64,000 nt of DNA, from the NCBI RefSeq assembly GCF_032248455.1, contig NZ_JAVTTP010000001.1, positions 2,726,501 through 2,790,500 of the forward strand, written 5' to 3'. Both the position numbers and the translations under genes were made by a program. The notes beneath the pieces were generated by a model that was not told the origin of the DNA, searched no databases, and worked only from the letters and a program-made list of their open reading frames with translations. The number at the start of each line of letters is the position of its first letter. The stretch's first letter is position 1. Of the stretch, positions 44,148 through 54,512 are shown in pieces. The stretch is from Pricia mediterranea. Lineage in GTDB: Bacteria; Bacteroidota; Bacteroidia; Flavobacteriales; Flavobacteriaceae.

Positions 44148-45713
44148 ATGGCGACCACGACAAAACCAGCCCACGAGAAAGAACTGTTTGGACACCCGGT
44201 AGGACTTTACGTTCTCTTTTTGACCGAAATGTGGGAGCGGTTCTCGTACTACGGTATGCGAGGGATATTGGTGTTGTACCTAACGGCAAGGACAGTAGGT
44301 GACAACCCAGGCTTGGGCTGGTTAGATGCCGAAGCGCTTTCGTTGTACGGTTGGTACACTATGCTGGTTTATGTGGCTTCCATTCCCGGAGGTATCATCG
44401 CCGATAAATTAATTGGTCAGAAGAAATCCGTTATGTACGGCGGATTTCTCTTGGTGGCGGGACACGGCGTACTTTCAATTGAGCAAATGTGGGCATTTTA
44501 TACCGGGCTTATCTTGATTATCCTGGGGGTAGGCCTTCTAAAACCGAACGTATCGACCTTGGTAGGGGGGCTTTACAAACCGGGTGACGAACGCCGGGAC
44601 AAGGGGTTTTCCATTTTTTACATCGGAATCAACGTAGGGGCGGCCTTAGCGGCCTTGTCGGTGGCCGTGGTTGCCGATATCTATGGATGGCATGCCGGTT
44701 TTGGCCTTGCTGCGGTCGGGATGGTGCTCGGACAGGTCATCTATATCTCGGGACAAAAGTTCCTTACCCAAGTGGGCAACAAACCGGAGTATAGGCCCGA
44801 CGATATCGACAATGTATCTATCGGTGAGATTTTTAAAAAGCAGTTTTCCAAGACTACCCCAATGATCGCTACCATTATTCTAGCGGTTGTATCGACACTT
44901 GTCGCTTGGTTCTTTATCGACGACCAAAAAATCGCCTACATAATGTTCTTTTTGTTTCTATCGCTGGTGGTGGGTATGATGATAACAATCTACGAGGGAC
45001 TACGGTCGAAGGTGGAAAAAGATAGGTATTTGGTACTCCTGCTATCCTTTATTATCGTAATTGTTTTTTGGGGTGCTTTCGAACAGGCTGGTGGTTTGAT
45101 GAACTTGTACGCCGAGAATAGAACGGACCGTTTTATTTTTGGATATGAGATACCCGCGGCGGCCTTTCAGTTCTTCAATCCCTTTTATATCATCGTGCTG
45201 GCCGTGCCGATCGCCAATTTTTGGCTGTGGTGGAAGCACAGGGGAAAAGAGGCCTCCTCGTTGTTCAAAATGGCCAATGGGGTCATTATTATGGGTCTCG
45301 GATTCGTATTCATGGTTTTTGCCTCCATGCAGTACGAGGCCCTAGGGAAATCGGCAATGTACTGGTTGGCCTTGGCCTATCTGTTCCATACGACCGGGGA
45401 ACTTTGCGCTTCTCCCGTAGCCCTATCCTTTATTACGAAACTGGCCCCGGTCAGATATGGGGCCCTGATGATGGGCGTATATTTTGCGGCAACCGGGCTT
45501 GGTAACAAGGTCGCCGGTCTTATCGGGGAATCTGCCGCAGCGGCGGGCGAGCTTAAAATTTTCGCCGGGATCACCATCTTCTGTGTGATTTTCGGTCTGC
45601 TGGTCATCGCGATGTTAAAACCCCTGAAGAGGTTGACCCACGGGGCGGAGGTCAATCCAGATATCAAGGAGGATGACAATAAAGGTCCCGAATTGGCAGA
45701 TCATCAAGCCTAG
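44148..45713 (+). CDS. POT family proton-dependent oligopeptide transporter
   Basis: This 521-residue MFS protein has about 14 helices. The POT signature EMWERFSYYGMRGIL (ExxERF) opens helix 1, and GVGLLKPNVSTLVG with FSIFYIGINVGA marks helices 4-5. It should import di- and tripeptides with protons. Its position directly after a secreted DPP-IV makes a peptide degradation and uptake pair. Confidence 0.94.
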   Translation: MATTTKPAHEKELFGHPVGLYVLFLTEMWERFSYYGMRGILVLYLTARTVGDNPGLGWLDAEALSLYGWYTMLVYVASIPGGIIADKLIGQKKSVMYGGFLLVAGHGVLSIEQMWAFYTGLILIILGVGLLKPNVSTLVGGLYKPGDERRDKGFSIFYIGINVGAALAALSVAVVADIYGWHAGFGLAAVGMVLGQVIYISGQKFLTQVGNKPEYRPDDIDNVSIGEIFKKQFSKTTPMIATIILAVVSTLVAWFFIDDQKIAYIMFFLFLSLVVGMMITIYEGLRSKVEKDRYLVLLLSFIIVIVFWGAFEQAGGLMNLYAENRTDRFIFGYEIPAAAFQFFNPFYIIVLAVPIANFWLWWKHRGKEASSLFKMANGVIIMGLGFVFMVFASMQYEALGKSAMYWLALAYLFHTTGELCASPVALSFITKLAPVRYGALMMGVYFAATGLGNKVAGLIGESAAAAGELKIFAGITIFCVIFGLLVIAMLKPLKRLTHGAEVNPDIKEDDNKGPELADHQA

Positions 45714-45892
45714 TTCTTGGTCGGACCAATTCGAGGTTCCTTACCCTCCCTTTGCAAATGTACGTAACCTTGCCATGCATCCTTTGTGAAGAAGATACTC
45801 AATTCTGAGGATTGTTGAGGTCCCTTTTCCACCCTATCCCCGGCTTTCAATTGTTGTGGGATTCGTAGAATCTGGTCGTATTTATCGTTCAA
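45710..45892 (-). CDS. Small hypothetical protein downstream of comEC
   Basis: A 60-codon ORF (MNDKYDQILRI...) overlaps the comEC end by 11 bases and the POT stop by four. Composition is polar and plausible, and it fills the gap exactly, but I recognise no family. It may be a real small gene or chance. Confidence 0.4.
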   Translation of the reverse strand: MNDKYDQILRIPQQLKAGDRVEKGPQQSSELSIFFTKDAWQGYVHLQREGKEPRIGPTKN

Positions 45893-47921
45893 AATAAAAC
45901 GCCCCCATTTCCCCGGTATAATGAAATGGCATTTTTCTTCTCGAACAAGTCAGTTTCCAGCGTTCAATATAGCTGCGGTAGTTACTGCCGTCAGCTATTA
46001 TCTTTTTCGGCCGCAGGGAATCGATCAGTCTTTGCAGGTTCAGTCGAGGTGACCCGGTCAGCAGCACATAATCCGGCCGGAGGTTTTCCTTCGGATAGAC
46101 TCCTAAACTGTCAATGACCAATAGCTTTTTACCACGGAACCGGTACGCATTTTTAAAGGATTCACGTGTTAGCGAGATTGTTCGTTCGGCAATGCGATAA
46201 TCCCTCATTAGGCGTTCAAGTCTTGGTGCATTGTTAGTCATTGCCCATACGTGTGCGCCGGATTGATGTATAAGGCCGGAATTTTTTGTTTGGTGGGCAA
46301 CGAACAGCGATTGTTTTTGACGGGTCTGATAGGAAGCGTTAAAAAGCCATAACTGGAACCCGATTATGGCCAGGAAAAGGGCAATTGCTTTTTTGAAGTT
46401 CGGTTTGGCAAGGAAAAACACTCCGAAAATGAGGATGGCGTATGCCAATAGAAGCTGTACAATATCGAAGGCAATATCCCGGAATACGAAGTCCTCCTGC
46501 CGGGCCACCCAGCCGACGAGGGAGTTCATCCAGCGGATCATGGAGTCGTACACGGTAACCAGAACATCGGGCAGCCGGTTTAACAGGGCCAAGAAGATAA
46601 CAAGGATTCCCGTTCCCAAAATGAGTCCCAATGCCGGCACGATAACTAGGTTCGAGATAAAGAAGAGTCCCGGAAACTGGTGAAAATAGAACAAGCTTAT
46701 CGGCAAGACTCCCAATTGGGCCGCAAGGCTCACGGAAAGTAACTGCCAAAAGTAACGTAACACTTTGTTTTTCGGATTCCACAGCCGTTGCAGTAGGGGA
46801 AATAACCAGACAATGGCAAACACAGCGGCATAGCTCATCTGAAAGCCAACTTGAAACAAGAGCATCGGATCGATGACCAGGAGTATAGTGAACATTGATA
46901 GGGCCAACACATTGAACGTGTTGCCCGGCCGGTTGAGGTGTAGGGCATAGGCCACGAACGAGAACATGGTCACCGCCCGTACTACGGATGGTGAAAGTCC
47001 CGCCAAGAACGCAAAGCCCCAAAGCAGGGCGACAATGAGCATCAATTTTAGCGGTTTTCCCCAAGGCAGGCGCTCCAAAGGTTGTAGCAGGAACCGCAAC
47101 AGCAGCAGGATGATACCGATATGCAATCCAGAGACCGCCAACATATGTACCGCTCCGGCATTCTTGTAGTTCTCATAGGTCTCTGGCGAAATATCGTTGC
47201 GCTGCCCGAGCAGAAGGGCCTGAATGATGCCCAGTTCCTCTTCTCCGAAGTCGGCCTCCTTGAGTTTGTCGATGATGTATTGACGGAAAGAAGCGGCTAT
47301 TCCGTACACGGTCGATCGGGAATCTGGCAAGACCGTATGATTGTGCTCCTGCAGGCGCATGCGATCCCTAACGTCCAGACCGCTCATATATTTTCGGTAG
47401 TCGAACTGATGCGGATTCACCGGCGGCGATATCGGGTCAATGTCGGCATAGACCAGAAGTTCGTCATCTACCCGCAACTTGTTGGGCGTAGGATGTAAGG
47501 AAAAGCTAAGCAACAGTTTTCCTGAAGCCTTTCTATTCTCTAAACGTACAACCTCGGCGATATAGCGGTCTGAAAAGGAGGTGGATTTAAGGACTTTATC
47601 CACTTTGAGCCGCCAAAGTCGGTTCCCGGTACTGTTTAAATGCGAATAATGCCCCGGCCGGTTGTTGGAATCCGTCAACGAGACGGCCATGACCCCGATG
47701 GTGATGGTGGTCAGGGCTACCAGAATACCGAAGGTCAGCACGTGCTTCGTGCTTCCCAAGGCAGCTCGTTTATCCTGATAAAGCAGGTATGCGAGAAAGC
47801 TTAAAAGAAAGATGACCAAAACAACTGGGAGGGCGACCTCCGGCCGGAAATATTTTCCCGCTAAAATTCCCAAGACCAGTAGTAGGGTCAATTTGATGGG
47901 AATGAATCGCAGCAGGTTCAT
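45882..47921 (-). CDS. comEC: ComEC/Rec2 family competence protein
   Basis: This 679-residue polytopic protein starts with membrane helices, an OB-like DUF4131 region (about 30-180) and the Competence domain with LLGQRNDISPETYENYKNAG, HMLAVSGLHIGI and LSPSVVRAVTMFS. The C-terminus holds a shortened metallo-hydrolase-like segment (YVLLTGSPRLNLQRLIDSL) lacking obvious metal ligands. It probably forms the inner-membrane channel for incoming single-stranded DNA. Confidence 0.9.
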   Translation of the reverse strand: MNLLRFIPIKLTLLLVLGILAGKYFRPEVALPVVLVIFLLSFLAYLLYQDKRAALGSTKHVLTFGILVALTTITIGVMAVSLTDSNNRPGHYSHLNSTGNRLWRLKVDKVLKSTSFSDRYIAEVVRLENRKASGKLLLSFSLHPTPNKLRVDDELLVYADIDPISPPVNPHQFDYRKYMSGLDVRDRMRLQEHNHTVLPDSRSTVYGIAASFRQYIIDKLKEADFGEEELGIIQALLLGQRNDISPETYENYKNAGAVHMLAVSGLHIGIILLLLRFLLQPLERLPWGKPLKLMLIVALLWGFAFLAGLSPSVVRAVTMFSFVAYALHLNRPGNTFNVLALSMFTILLVIDPMLLFQVGFQMSYAAVFAIVWLFPLLQRLWNPKNKVLRYFWQLLSVSLAAQLGVLPISLFYFHQFPGLFFISNLVIVPALGLILGTGILVIFLALLNRLPDVLVTVYDSMIRWMNSLVGWVARQEDFVFRDIAFDIVQLLLAYAILIFGVFFLAKPNFKKAIALFLAIIGFQLWLFNASYQTRQKQSLFVAHQTKNSGLIHQSGAHVWAMTNNAPRLERLMRDYRIAERTISLTRESFKNAYRFRGKKLLVIDSLGVYPKENLRPDYVLLTGSPRLNLQRLIDSLRPKKIIADGSNYRSYIERWKLTCSRRKMPFHYTGEMGAFYFER

Positions 47922-48055
47922 TTTGGTTCAATGTTTCAACGAAGTAATGTATCGATGTAGCGATGTTACAAGGTAATGAATTGAAAATGTGGGGAATCGA
48001 AAATGGGATAATAATCGTTGAAGTGTCGGGGTTTGAAGATGTGCCGATCGTCAGG

Positions 48056-48607
48056 TTATAGCACCCGGGTGGCCCTAACAAAGGCGCTGTTCCAATAGCC
48101 TTCGCGAAGTGAAGAGACAATGACGCCCCGTGATGTCGAGGAATGTATGAACTTGATTTCGTTGTTCTCGGTAGAAACGACCATGCCGACGTGGTTGATA
48201 CGTTTTCCGCGTTTGCTGGTCTTGAAGAACAACAGGTCGCCCTTCATGACATCGTCCAACCGTATCCGTTTGCCTTTTTCCGCCATTTGGTACGACACTC
48301 GGGGCAGGGGTACATCGTTTTCACCGAAGGCCACATATAGCAGTCCCGAACAATCCATGCCCCGCTTGGTCATGCCGCCATATTTATAGCGAACGCCCGA
48401 AAACTGAAGGGCACTCCCGATAACGTTATCGGCTTTCGTACGTTTCGGAACGGAAGTTTTGTGGGAAGCAGTCGTGCCCCTGGCCGGTCGCGTATCCGGT
48501 TTGGCCGCGACGGACACTTTTCGCGTTTTGTTAAACGTAGCTTTCTTTTTTGACCCGCAGGAAAGCAGGAGGAAAAACAGTAGTATGTAGGAAAGTATCC
48601 GCAGCAT
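48056..48607 (-). CDS. NlpC/P60 (C40) peptidase lipoprotein
   Basis: This 183-residue protein has a lipoprotein signal with cysteine at residue 17 (FLLLSC), which supports the ATG at 48607. The C40 domain has the catalytic cysteine in GMDCSGLLYVAF and the histidine in INHVGMVVS. It probably cleaves peptidoglycan stem peptides. Confidence 0.9.
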   Translation of the reverse strand: MLRILSYILLFFLLLSCGSKKKATFNKTRKVSVAAKPDTRPARGTTASHKTSVPKRTKADNVIGSALQFSGVRYKYGGMTKRGMDCSGLLYVAFGENDVPLPRVSYQMAEKGKRIRLDDVMKGDLLFFKTSKRGKRINHVGMVVSTENNEIKFIHSSTSRGVIVSSLREGYWNSAFVRATRVL

Positions 48608-48868
48608 CCAAGATGTCTTAGGGCTCTTGGAAATCAAAATTAAACAAATTAATCGAGATTGGGTTCGGACAGGCGTGACGGCTTGGCTTTCGGCGTAAGA
48701 CCCTTGATCGATTACTGCTGGAAGGGAAAGCTGCCCACAGACGGACCAACATAAAGTTCGTCCCGGTCACTGTAAACTTTATTACCCCTTTTTTGCACTA
48801 TTGAAACCCGTGTAAATTCCCTTTATGGTCTAGCATCCCCAGAGCGTGTTATCGCAAGGGCTGCCGGG

Positions 48869-49993
48869 CTATCTGGTATTATGGGCACTGTTGTAAATAA
48901 GCTCCGCCGTTTTCTCGCTGGCCCCGGATCCCCCTAGTTTTTGTTCCAGCTCATCGTAGGCTTTGAGCTGGGCCTGACGGGCCGGACCATCGAGAATTTT
49001 AAACAGGGCTATTTCAAGATTGTTCGCAGTGAGCTCATTTTGGATCAGTTCGGTGACCACCTCTTCGTCCATGATGAGGTTGACCAACGAAATATAATCC
49101 AGCGTTACGATACGTTTGGCGATTTGGTACGACAGCCAGTTCGCCCGGTAGCACACTACTTGCGGAACCTTAAAAATGGCGGTTTCCAAGGTGGCCGTTC
49201 CACTAGTCACCAATGCGGCATGCGATACGCTCAACAGGTCATAGGTTTTGTTATGTACAAAACTGACGTTGGGGTCGGATAAAAATGCCTGGTAGAATTC
49301 ACGATCCAGGCTCGGGGCCCCTCCGATCACGAACTCATAATTGGTGAAATCGCCGATGATCGAAAGCATGATATCCAGCATTTTCTGCACTTCTTGCTTA
49401 CGGCTGCCCGGCAAAAGGGCTATGATGGGTTTTTGGGGATGGAGTTGATGCTTCTTTCGGAAACGATCGGAATTCACCGGCTTTCGGTCTCCAATCGCAT
49501 CGATCAAGGGATGTCCCACAAAATGCACGGGAAAATCGTGCTTCCCTTCATAAAACTCCTTTTCAAAAGGAAGGATGACGTACATAGCATCGATATCGCG
49601 TTTGATATCCTTGATACGGCTTTCACGGGAGGCCCAAATCTGAGGAGAGATATAGTAATTGGTCGTAAAACCCTTTTCTTTGGCCCATTTGGCGATGCGC
49701 AGGTTAAAGCCTGAAAAGTCGATGAAAACAATGACGTCGGGATGGTATTCGCTAATATCCCGCTTGCAGTAGTTGATGTTTTTCGAAATCTTCCGAAGGT
49801 TGAGCAGCACTTCAAAAAACCCCATAAAGGCCATCTCCCGGTAGTGTTTGGCCAAGGCGGCGCCGGCTTGCTCCATCAGGTCCCCGCCCCAGCAGCGGAT
49901 ATCGGCATCCGCGTCCTTGGCCCTTAGGGCCTTGATGAGGTTCGAACCGTGCAGGTCGCCCGACGCTTCCCCGGATATGATATAGTACTTCAT
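48869..49993 (-). CDS. lpxB: Lipid-A-disaccharide synthase
   Basis: This 374-residue GT19 enzyme condenses UDP-diacylglucosamine with lipid X. MKYYIISGEASGDLHGSNLIKAL is the family start; FIDFSGFNLRIAKWAK, ALLPGSRKQEVQKML and TSGTATLETAI are conserved. It is a peripheral inner-membrane enzyme of lipid A synthesis. The gap downstream (48608-48868) holds no gene. Confidence 0.95.
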   Translation of the reverse strand: MKYYIISGEASGDLHGSNLIKALRAKDADADIRCWGGDLMEQAGAALAKHYREMAFMGFFEVLLNLRKISKNINYCKRDISEYHPDVIVFIDFSGFNLRIAKWAKEKGFTTNYYISPQIWASRESRIKDIKRDIDAMYVILPFEKEFYEGKHDFPVHFVGHPLIDAIGDRKPVNSDRFRKKHQLHPQKPIIALLPGSRKQEVQKMLDIMLSIIGDFTNYEFVIGGAPSLDREFYQAFLSDPNVSFVHNKTYDLLSVSHAALVTSGTATLETAIFKVPQVVCYRANWLSYQIAKRIVTLDYISLVNLIMDEEVVTELIQNELTANNLEIALFKILDGPARQAQLKAYDELEQKLGGSGASEKTAELIYNSAHNTR

Positions 49994-50167
49994 GTCAAGT
50001 TCAAGTTCACGTAGAACAGCATATTCAAAGGAAGATAGCTGTTTTTAGGGATTTTTTGACTGAACAAGGCTGCATCTGCTGCAACTTTGACTGGTCTATC
50101 TTCTAAAGCGAATCTTTTTTCCATAGGTGAGATTTTTTGCCCTTGTACCTGTATTTGTGTTCGACAT

Positions 50168-50452
50168 TTAAAAAACCTTGTAGTACAAAATCACCAGCGC
50201 CGTTAAAATCGTGGCGATGAGCACTCCTTTTGCCCGTTGGTCCCGCCTTATCTTTAAAAATCCGAAAAAGGCGATAAGGTTCAAGATGGCACCAAGGGCC
50301 AGGAGGCTACCGATATATCCTTGTTTTATAGCGGCCTCGAACGTCTCTACAATGCCAAAGTCCGAGAACAATAAAATGTACAGCAGGGTTCCGATACTGT
50401 TTGCAATGATACCTACTAAGAAGCCGATCAGAAGTTCTTTTTTTACATCCAT
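50168..50452 (-). CDS. Hypothetical membrane protein
   Basis: A 94-residue protein with three predicted membrane helices (ELLIGFLVGIIANSIGTLLYILL, YIGSLLALGAILNLIAFFGFL and GVLIATILTALVILYYKVF). No family is recognised. It lies between surE and lpxB on the same strand. The gap 50453-50715 upstream holds no gene that I can support. Confidence 0.7.
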   Translation of the reverse strand: MDVKKELLIGFLVGIIANSIGTLLYILLFSDFGIVETFEAAIKQGYIGSLLALGAILNLIAFFGFLKIRRDQRAKGVLIATILTALVILYYKVF

Positions 50453-50715
50453 AAAAATTATTATGCTTATCCGTTTGGAGACCTAGACCCGAAATAGGAC
50501 TTTAAGACTTGGGACGAAGGACTTAAAATTCTTGATCAGGTAGCTTATTCCATGTAAAATCCAAGAGTCTTACGCCTTCGGTCTTACCGGCTTATTTCTT
50601 TAACTATTGGATAATTCGGCGGAGCATTAAAATCATTTGATTGCCCGCACTGTCGTTGTCTCCGAAAGTTACGGTTTTAATCCTTTCTCCCGTGCAAACG
50701 CGTTCTGCCCTGTTC

Positions 50716-51483
50716 TTAAAGCTCCCATTCGTTCAGCTGTTGAACGGCATGGTACGCGGTCAGGTCGAATTGGGTCGGTACAACCGAGATATAGTTTTTG
50801 GCCAGGGCCCACTCATCGGTATCCTCGCCATTGTCTAAAAGCTCAAATTCTCCCGTAAGCCAGTAGTAATCCTTTCCAGAGGGACTCTGGCGTTTGTCGA
50901 ATTTCTCGCGCCAATTGGCACGGGCCTGGCGGCAGACCTTGATGCCCTTTAATTCCGTTTCCGAAACATTTGGGATGTTGACGTTCAATATCACCCCGTT
51001 GGGAATGCCTTTCTCCAGTGATTCGGCTACAATTCTCTTGATGGCGGCTTCCGCAGGTTTAAAATCCGCTCCCCAGGCATGGTCGCAAAGGGAGAAGCCT
51101 ATTGCGGGTATGCCTTCGATACCTGCTTCTATGGCCGCACTCATGGTTCCGGAATAGATGACGTTGATAGAGGCGTTCGAACCGTGGTTGATTCCGCTGA
51201 CACAGAGATCAGGTTTTCTATCCAACAATTCGCGCATGGCGAGTTTGACACAATCGGCCGGGGTACCACTGCAGCTATATTCCTTTTGGGCGCCCTCATC
51301 GACGGACATTTGGTTCAGAAACAGCGTGTCGTCGACCGTGATCGCATGCCCCTTGCCCGATTGCGGGCTATCGGGTGCCACTACTACAATATCACCGAAG
51401 TCTTTCAGGTAACGGATCAGGTGTCGCAAACCCGGTGCGGTTATGCCGTCATCGTTGGTTACCAATATCAAAGGTTTCGCCAT
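50716..51483 (-). CDS. surE: 5'/3'-nucleotidase SurE
   Basis: This 255-residue metallophosphatase hydrolyses nucleoside monophosphates. LVTNDDGITAPGL supplies the metal-binding Asp pair, and VSGINHGSN the metal-binding asparagine. GTVQ-like phosphate contacts fall in YSCSGTPADCV. A TACTTTTG box at 51509-51502 upstream is a likely -7 element. Confidence 0.94.
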   Translation of the reverse strand: MAKPLILVTNDDGITAPGLRHLIRYLKDFGDIVVVAPDSPQSGKGHAITVDDTLFLNQMSVDEGAQKEYSCSGTPADCVKLAMRELLDRKPDLCVSGINHGSNASINVIYSGTMSAAIEAGIEGIPAIGFSLCDHAWGADFKPAEAAIKRIVAESLEKGIPNGVILNVNIPNVSETELKGIKVCRQARANWREKFDKRQSPSGKDYYWLTGEFELLDNGEDTDEWALAKNYISVVPTQFDLTAYHAVQQLNEWEL

Positions 51484-51720
51484 TGTTTATAATTTATAGC
51501 GCAAAAGTACGTTTTACAAAAGAACTAGTCGGCAAAAGAAAATTCCATATCCAATTGTCCCTATAATCAATGGGAACCGCAGGTCCGTTTAACAAAAAAT
51601 TAATGCCACGGTCAAGGGGTGGCATGGTTTTTTCTGTACCTTAGAGGTTTGTATATAGTATGGCTAGCATCGATTAGGTTACCGTGTTGGTTTTGTAATA
51701 AAAAATAAAAAATAAAATTG

Positions 51721-53901
51721 ATGAAAAGGAATTTAGCCTATGTACTTGTTGTAATGCTCATCTCCGTTGCCTCCTGCAGCTTTACCAACAAGTCTTTTGA
51801 AAATGACGACAAGGATAAATTATTGTTGGATCTGATTACCTACGTGCTCGAAAAAGGCCATTATGAGCCCAAGGATATCGACGACGACTTCTCCGTAGGT
51901 TTATTCGAGGATTTTATCGATGTCATCGATCCCACCAAGCGGTATTTCCTGGCGGAGGATATCAAGGAATTCGAACAGTTCAAGTATCAGCTCGACGATC
52001 AAATAAAAAATACCGATATAAGCTTCTTCAATTTGGTTTACGATCGGTTGATGACGAGGATGAGCGAGGCAAGGGATATCTATAAGGAAGTACTTGACAC
52101 CCCCTTCGATTACAGTGCCAAGGAAAGCATCGATATCGATTATGAGAATTTACCCTTTGCGGCCTCCAAGGAGGACCTGAAGGAGCGTTGGAGACAGCAG
52201 TTGAAATACGCCACTCTGGGTACCTATGATGCCAAAGTGAGGCAGGTCGGGAAAGAAGACGAAACCGAGAAATCGCTTAAAAACGACGATGTCGTAGAGA
52301 AAGTCGTCAAAGAAGGTGTAGAAGAGCCCGAAGAACCGATGACCCCGGAAGAAGCGGAAGTCTCTGCCCGGAAATCGACTAGAAAGACATTGGATGAATT
52401 TTTCGATTTTGTAGGCGATCTCGAACGCAAAGATTGGTTCGTACAGTACATCAATACCCTAGTGGACGAATTCGATCCGCATACCTATTATTTTGCGCCG
52501 GAGGATAAAGAGAAGTTCGATATGAGCATGTCGGGCAAATTCGAGGGGATTGGCGCGCGATTGCAGAAAAAACCGGGCGGTGCCAAAATAGTGGATATCA
52601 TATCCGGAGGCCCCGTGTGGCGCGACGGTCAGTTAGAAGTTGGCGATGAAATACTCAAAGTCGGACAAGAAGACGAAGAGCCGATCAATATCGTAGGTAT
52701 GCGCCTCGACGATGCCATTAAATTGATCAAGGGTCCCGAAGGCACAGAAGTGAAACTGACCGTGCGTAAAATCGATGGCTCCATGGAGACCGTCGCCCTG
52801 ACCCGTGACGTGGTCGAGCTGGAGGAATCTTTTGCCAAGTCGGCCAGTATCATTAAAGAGGACCAGAAATTCGGACTTATCAACCTTCCCAAATTCTATG
52901 TGGATTTTGATGATTACACCGAGCGCAATGCGGCCACGGATGTAGCCAAAGAAGTAGAGCGCCTAAAGGAGGCAGGGGCCGAGGGTCTTATTCTTGATTT
53001 GCGAGATAATGGCGGTGGATCTTTGAAGACAGTGGTCGAAATGGCCGGACTGTTCATTAAGGACGGCCCCATAGTACAGGTCCGCTCTTCCGGAAAAGGA
53101 AAGGATGTTTACGACGATAAAGACGAGCGCATCCAGTGGGACGGTCCACTTGTGATACTCGTCAACGAGCTCTCCGCTTCCGCCAGCGAAATTTTGGCAG
53201 CGGCCATGCAAGACTACAAAAGAGGAATCGTTATCGGAAGTCAGCACACTTTCGGAAAGGGAACGGTACAAAATGTTATTCCCTTGGAAAATATTGTCCG
53301 CAGCAACGACCATGGCGATTTGGGTGCCATAAAGCTAACGACCCAAAAATTCTATCGGATCAACGGGGGTTCGACCCAGCTCGAAGGGGTCAGGAGCGAT
53401 GTCGTAGTGCCGGACAAGTACAGCTATATCGATCTGGGGGAGCGGGACCAGGCCAATCCGCTGCAGTGGGATAAGATTTCCGCCGCCAACTACACCCCTT
53501 GGGACGGTTATATCGACTACGACCGTACCGTTGCCAACAGTGAAAGAAGGATGGCCGATAACCCCCAGATCAAGCTGATCGAAGAAAACGCCAAATGGTT
53601 AAAATCGAAACAAGATGAAACGATAATTCCCTTGAATTACGAAACGTATAAAAAGGAAGAGGAAAAGGCCAAGAAGAAGTCCGAATACTTTAAGACCATC
53701 AACGAGTACGATTCCAAGTTGACTTTTGAATCCCTCAAGTACGAAGAGGACCTCTTTGTCAAAGATTCGGTATTACGCGAAAAACGCGACCGTTGGCACA
53801 AGAATCTCGCCAAGGACGTCTATGTCGAAGAAGCCGTCAACGTGCTACAAGATTTAAGGAACAACAGTTTGGAGCAGGGCAAATTGGCGGTCAAGGATTA
53901 A
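51721..53901 (+). CDS. prc: Carboxy-terminal (tail-specific) protease Prc, lipoprotein
   Basis: This 726-residue periplasmic S41 protease has a lipoprotein-type signal (MKRNLAYVLVVMLISVASC), a helical N-terminal region, a PDZ domain (about 245-355), the S41 catalytic domain and a DUF3340-like C-terminus. The Ser-Lys dyad falls in ELSASASEI (485-489) and TFGKGTVQ (Lys513). I use the ATG at 51721; a TTG directly precedes it. It degrades proteins from the C-terminus. Confidence 0.93.
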   Translation: MKRNLAYVLVVMLISVASCSFTNKSFENDDKDKLLLDLITYVLEKGHYEPKDIDDDFSVGLFEDFIDVIDPTKRYFLAEDIKEFEQFKYQLDDQIKNTDISFFNLVYDRLMTRMSEARDIYKEVLDTPFDYSAKESIDIDYENLPFAASKEDLKERWRQQLKYATLGTYDAKVRQVGKEDETEKSLKNDDVVEKVVKEGVEEPEEPMTPEEAEVSARKSTRKTLDEFFDFVGDLERKDWFVQYINTLVDEFDPHTYYFAPEDKEKFDMSMSGKFEGIGARLQKKPGGAKIVDIISGGPVWRDGQLEVGDEILKVGQEDEEPINIVGMRLDDAIKLIKGPEGTEVKLTVRKIDGSMETVALTRDVVELEESFAKSASIIKEDQKFGLINLPKFYVDFDDYTERNAATDVAKEVERLKEAGAEGLILDLRDNGGGSLKTVVEMAGLFIKDGPIVQVRSSGKGKDVYDDKDERIQWDGPLVILVNELSASASEILAAAMQDYKRGIVIGSQHTFGKGTVQNVIPLENIVRSNDHGDLGAIKLTTQKFYRINGGSTQLEGVRSDVVVPDKYSYIDLGERDQANPLQWDKISAANYTPWDGYIDYDRTVANSERRMADNPQIKLIEENAKWLKSKQDETIIPLNYETYKKEEEKAKKKSEYFKTINEYDSKLTFESLKYEEDLFVKDSVLREKRDRWHKNLAKDVYVEEAVNVLQDLRNNSLEQGKLAVKD

Positions 53902-53970
53902 AGTCCCGTGTTGGGCAGTCGTCTAGAAAAGCTCTGGATAAAACCTGATACGGAGATATCATGCAAACTT

Positions 53971-54006
53971 GAAAAACCCTGACACGCAGCTGTCGGGGTT
54001 TTTTGT
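53971..54006 (+). terminator. Rho-independent terminator after prc
   Basis: AAAAACCCTGACA pairs with TGTCGGGGTTTTT across the loop CGCAGC, followed by TT and a T-rich end. It closes the prc unit and separates the core genome from the accessory island. Confidence 0.85.
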
Positions 54007-54110
54007 TGACAAGCTTTAGATTGATCCAAATCATTGAAATAGTGTCGGTGTCTGAATTTTGGCTATTTTTAGAAAGACAATGGTGTTAATTAATAGTCTA
54101 TCCTTAAACT

Positions 54111-54512
54111 ATGAAAGCAAATGATGTTAGATGGAAGCAACGCTTTTCAAACTTCGAGAGGTCATTGAATTTTTTGAAGGATGCCTTGGCCATTGAAAAG
54201 CCCGACATCGTTCAAAAAGCGGGATTGATCCAGTTCTTTGAAATGAGTTTTGAACTGTCTTGGAAGGTGATGAAGGATTATTTGCAAGAACAGGGGTTTT
54301 CAGAGCTGCGTTTTCCACGGGAAACCATTAAGATGGCTTTTGAGTCCGATTTGATTAGTGATGGCCATACTTGGCTCGAAGCATTGAAAAACAGGAACCT
54401 GACCTCGCATACCTATGATGAGGAAATAGCGGATAAAGTAGTTGCGTTGATTCGAAATTCGTACTATGGTTTATTAGAGGACCTGTCGATAAAACTAAAA
54501 TCAGAACTATGA
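54111..54512 (+). CDS. hepT: HepT-like HEPN toxin (HI0074 family)
   Basis: This 133-residue helical protein belongs to the HI0074/HepT group. The catalytic RNase motif is intact: Arg95-N-L-T-S-His100-T-Tyr102, that is R-x4-H-x-Y. In studied MntA/HepT modules the antitoxin adds AMP to this tyrosine. The four-base overlap with the nucleotidyltransferase gene and the gene order fit a functional pair. It opens the accessory island next to CRISPR-Cas. Confidence 0.85.
   Translation: MKANDVRWKQRFSNFERSLNFLKDALAIEKPDIVQKAGLIQFFEMSFELSWKVMKDYLQEQGFSELRFPRETIKMAFESDLISDGHTWLEALKNRNLTSHTYDEEIADKVVALIRNSYYGLLEDLSIKLKSEL

Noticed and set aside
51603-51632. Hairpin ATGCCAC/GTGGCAT with T-run upstream of prc
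   Set aside because: It looks like a terminator but no plus-strand gene ends before it, and it lies upstream of the likely prc promoter box.
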